DNA of 5,842 bases from Candidatus Aminicenantota bacterium (GTDB lineage Bacteria; Acidobacteriota; Aminicenantia; Aminicenantales; Saccharicenantaceae), in NCBI GenBank assembly GCA_022867105.1, contig JALHVH010000459.1, positions 1-5,842 on the forward strand. Reading direction: 5' to 3'. Below, one piece after another: positions 3,865-5,842 of the stretch. The notes beneath the pieces are model-generated. The model was not told the DNA's origin. It ran no database searches and worked only from the letters and a program-made list of their open reading frames with translations. A program made the translations under genes and the position numbers. Within the stretch, counting starts at the first letter, position 1. Each line of letters starts with the position of its first letter.

Positions 3865-5842
3865 TCAGGCGCCGGGGTCGATTTTGCCTATGGCCAAGCC
3901 GAGGTTGCGGGGGTCGGGGGACACCCCGGCCTTATGCGGATTCCATGTCCGGTCTGTTTCGAATATGAGGAGCACTTGCTTGGCGACATAGGCAAGCACC
4001 TCGAGATTAACTTTTTCCCACCGGTTTTCGGAGAGCTTGAGCTCCTTCACCAACTTCGGCTTCGTCCTGAGGTCGGTCGTGATGTAAATTCTTACCCGAA
4101 CCGGACGCTTTCGGATATCCGGATGAGATGCGAGCAAGGGGACGACGATCGTCGGGTTCTCGATTATAAGCGTCAGGCCCGCCGACCGGCCGCTCCACCG
4201 GAAGTCTATCCCGTCCTGTGTTTTTTCCGCAAGCCCGAGGCCGAACTCCTGCTGGAGGCGGAAACGCCGGGTTCGCTCGGCAAGGGAGAGGACATGAGTC
4301 GATCTCCAGAGAAGAGGCCCGCCTGCGATGACGATCAACGTGGCGATCGCGAGCCAATGGCGGCGATCGGACGTGGGGCTTTCGCCGGATCGTGGACAGC
4401 TGACGGGAACGACAAAGGCCATCGCCGCGAGGAACCAGAAAGCGTATTGGATCTCATAACTCCCGATGTAAGAGTGGACCTGGGAGTTGAGAAGAAAGGC
4501 TAAAAGACCGGCCAGCGAGACTGGGATGAGAATCCGGGCGAAACGGGATTCCGGCGCCCCGCGATAAGTATTTACCGCGCGGAGAAGGATTTCAAAGAGG
4601 ATCCAGAGGAAGAGAAGAATACCCGGCACCCCCATTTCGGATCCGATCTGGAGGAAGATGTTCTCCGCCGACTCAGGGACTCCGATATCCATCTTGTGGG
4701 CTTTCGCGTCGTTCGACGATTCGATGATGAACGACCCAACGCCGGTTCCCGTCAAAGGATAAGTTCCTATCATCCGCAGGGCGATGGGCCACACTTTCTC
4801 AGTTCGGAAGAGCAGCATGGGACGAAAATTGTCCATCCGGATGAGAGTCGCTGGTTTCCGAAGAGACCCGATTGAAATCTTTTTCGTGATAATGAGAAAG
4901 ACCGATGCGCCGGCCAAGAGGCCGACGGCCAGGACGATCGGAACAACTTTTTTTGCCGGCCCCGTGCGATGCCTGAAGACAGAGGCCAGCGCGAAGAAGC
5001 CCAGGGCGACGATTGCCGTGATCAGGGACAACAAGGCGCTTTTCGATCCGGCATAGAAGATTAGATATCCGGACGGGATCAACGTAAGAGCGAGGACCAG
5101 TCGCAAGACACCTTTTGTCAACAGAAGGGCCCCGAGGAAAAAGGGGACGCTCATCGAGATAAAAGCGCCGAAGGACATAGCGTCCTTGAAGGTCGCGTTG
5201 ACCAGCCCGGCTGCGATGCTGATGGGGTTATTGCCGAGCTGGGGCAACTTAAAATGCTGGATCAGCCCGAAGCCGAGAGAAAGGAGGGCGCTCGCGCCCA
5301 GGGCGGTGATTGCCTTTCGAATAAATGCCTCCGAGCGAACGAACCGAACGAGGATCAGGAAAAAAGCGATCCCCGTGAGGTAGGTCAGACTATAGAAGAC
5401 AACGCTCATGATCGCACCGCCGGCGCTCGTCCCGAACGCGTTGGTGATGAGCTCATAGATGCGCGGACGCCAGAACGGAACGAAATTCGTGTAGCGCCAC
5501 AAGGTGATCAGGGCGGATATTGCGACGAGCGCGGCCAAGAGACGGACCGGCGTGAAGGTGGGTTCATGGGGTCCCGGCTCGTCCTTGCCGAGCGTCCGAT
5601 GGAAGAGCCAACCCAGGAAAAAGAAGAGGAACAAAACGAGCGCGGACGGCGCCATGGGAAGCGGCTCGTAGAGTTTGAAGAAATAAGGCAGGTTGTTGAT
5701 TAACGGGAATAGAAAAATGAAAGCCAACAGTCCTCTTTCGACGTCGATCGCGGTCCAGATCGTCATGAGAAGAAGCGGAAAGATGAACGCTATCTGAAAG
5801 CCCGCGACGAGGGGGACGTATTTCCAATAGAACACCCCCAGT
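3865..5842 (-). CDS. O-antigen polymerase/ligase-like protein (Wzy/WaaL, PF04932-type) with a C-terminal soluble domain
   Basis: This is a polytopic inner-membrane protein expected to polymerise repeat units or ligate glycan from undecaprenyl diphosphate on the periplasmic face. From GTG 5835 there are 656 residues; the frame stays open to the window edge, so the true start may lie beyond it. About 12-14 hydrophobic helices span residues 8-511. The large loop around 320-400 carries the family pattern: RTEKVWPIALRMIGTYPLTG, then TGVGSF, then PESAENIFLQIGSEMGVPG, with conserved Arg, His380 and the SAEN block. After the last helix (494-511), residues 520-656 form a soluble, apparently beta-rich domain ending in TDRTWNPHKAGVSPDPRNLG. 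It is transcribed toward the glycosyltransferase. Wzy and WaaL cannot be told apart from sequence; the downstream flank has no clear terminator. The long plus-strand frames over this gene are non-coding shadows. Confidence 0.88.
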   Translation of the reverse strand, partial: LGVFYWKYVPLVAGFQIAFIFPLLLMTIWTAIDVERGLLAFIFLFPLINNLPYFFKLYEPLPMAPSALVLFLFFFLGWLFHRTLGKDEPGPHEPTFTPVRLLAALVAISALITLWRYTNFVPFWRPRIYELITNAFGTSAGGAIMSVVFYSLTYLTGIAFFLILVRFVRSEAFIRKAITALGASALLSLGFGLIQHFKLPQLGNNPISIAAGLVNATFKDAMSFGAFISMSVPFFLGALLLTKGVLRLVLALTLIPSGYLIFYAGSKSALLSLITAIVALGFFALASVFRHRTGPAKKVVPIVLAVGLLAGASVFLIITKKISIGSLRKPATLIRMDNFRPMLLFRTEKVWPIALRMIGTYPLTGTGVGSFIIESSNDAKAHKMDIGVPESAENIFLQIGSEMGVPGILLFLWILFEILLRAVNTYRGAPESRFARILIPVSLAGLLAFLLNSQVHSYIGSYEIQYAFWFLAAMAFVVPVSCPRSGESPTSDRRHWLAIATLIVIAGGPLLWRSTHVLSLAERTRRFRLQQEFGLGLAEKTQDGIDFRWSGRSAGLTLIIENPTIVVPLLASHPDIRKRPVRVRIYITTDLRTKPKLVKELKLSENRWEKVNLEVLAYVAKQVLLIFETDRTWNPHKAGVSPDPRNLGLAIGKIDPGA

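Noticed and set aside
3826..4503. Long plus-strand open frame opposite the polymerase/ligase gene
   Set aside because: It lies antisense to a well-supported membrane protein, has no recognisable domain and no good ribosome binding site, and its composition is that of a shadow frame in GC-rich DNA. The frame at 5254-5703 is rejected for the same reason.

Overview
The window comes from a moderately GC-rich bacterium (about 60% G+C by eye) and looks like part of a surface-polysaccharide (O-antigen, capsule or exopolysaccharide) locus. The gene content implies a cell that exports an undecaprenyl-linked polysaccharide, most likely Gram-negative. The protein style and the short palindromic repeats resemble uncultured or metagenomic lineages such as Deltaproteobacteria-like groups, Aminicenantes or Omnitrophota. 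That is an impression only: no marker gene is present.

Layout. (1) Bases 1-798, + strand: the C-terminal part of a long-form WbpM/CapD-type nucleotide-sugar 4,6-dehydratase, closed by a strong intrinsic terminator (824-858). (2) Bases 982-1986, + strand: a leaderless papain-family (C1A) cysteine peptidase with a good Shine-Dalgarno and a GTG start; it carries two Gly/Ala/Arg-rich insertions. (3) Bases 2162-3589, + strand: an ExoA-like family-2 glycosyltransferase with membrane helices. It is about 140 residues longer than its relatives because of one insertion in the catalytic domain and one between membrane helices. (4) Bases 3865-5842, - strand, convergent: a Wzy/WaaL-type O-antigen polymerase or ligase with a C-terminal soluble beta-rich domain. 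It is open at the window edge.

How they fit. The dehydratase would supply a modified UDP-sugar, the glycosyltransferase would add sugars to a lipid-linked repeat at the inner membrane, and the Wzy/WaaL protein would polymerise or ligate the exported product. The peptidase has no obvious step in this pathway.

The most unusual feature is a family of four 27-nt REP-like palindromes (7-bp stem, 4-nt loop) with compensatory stem changes. Three are intergenic: one at 921-947 and an inverted doublet at 3609-3665. The fourth (3262-3288) lies in frame inside the glycosyltransferase and is translated, much as Rickettsia palindromic elements are. The two genes between the intergenic copies are also the only two with low-complexity insertions. 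A looser 'GACCCCC' motif occurs in inverted orientation just outside the outer REP copies, and again directly against the glycosyltransferase start codon, which lacks a ribosome binding site. This suggests an interval repeatedly visited by small mobile repeats. No transposase, tRNA, rRNA or CRISPR array is visible.
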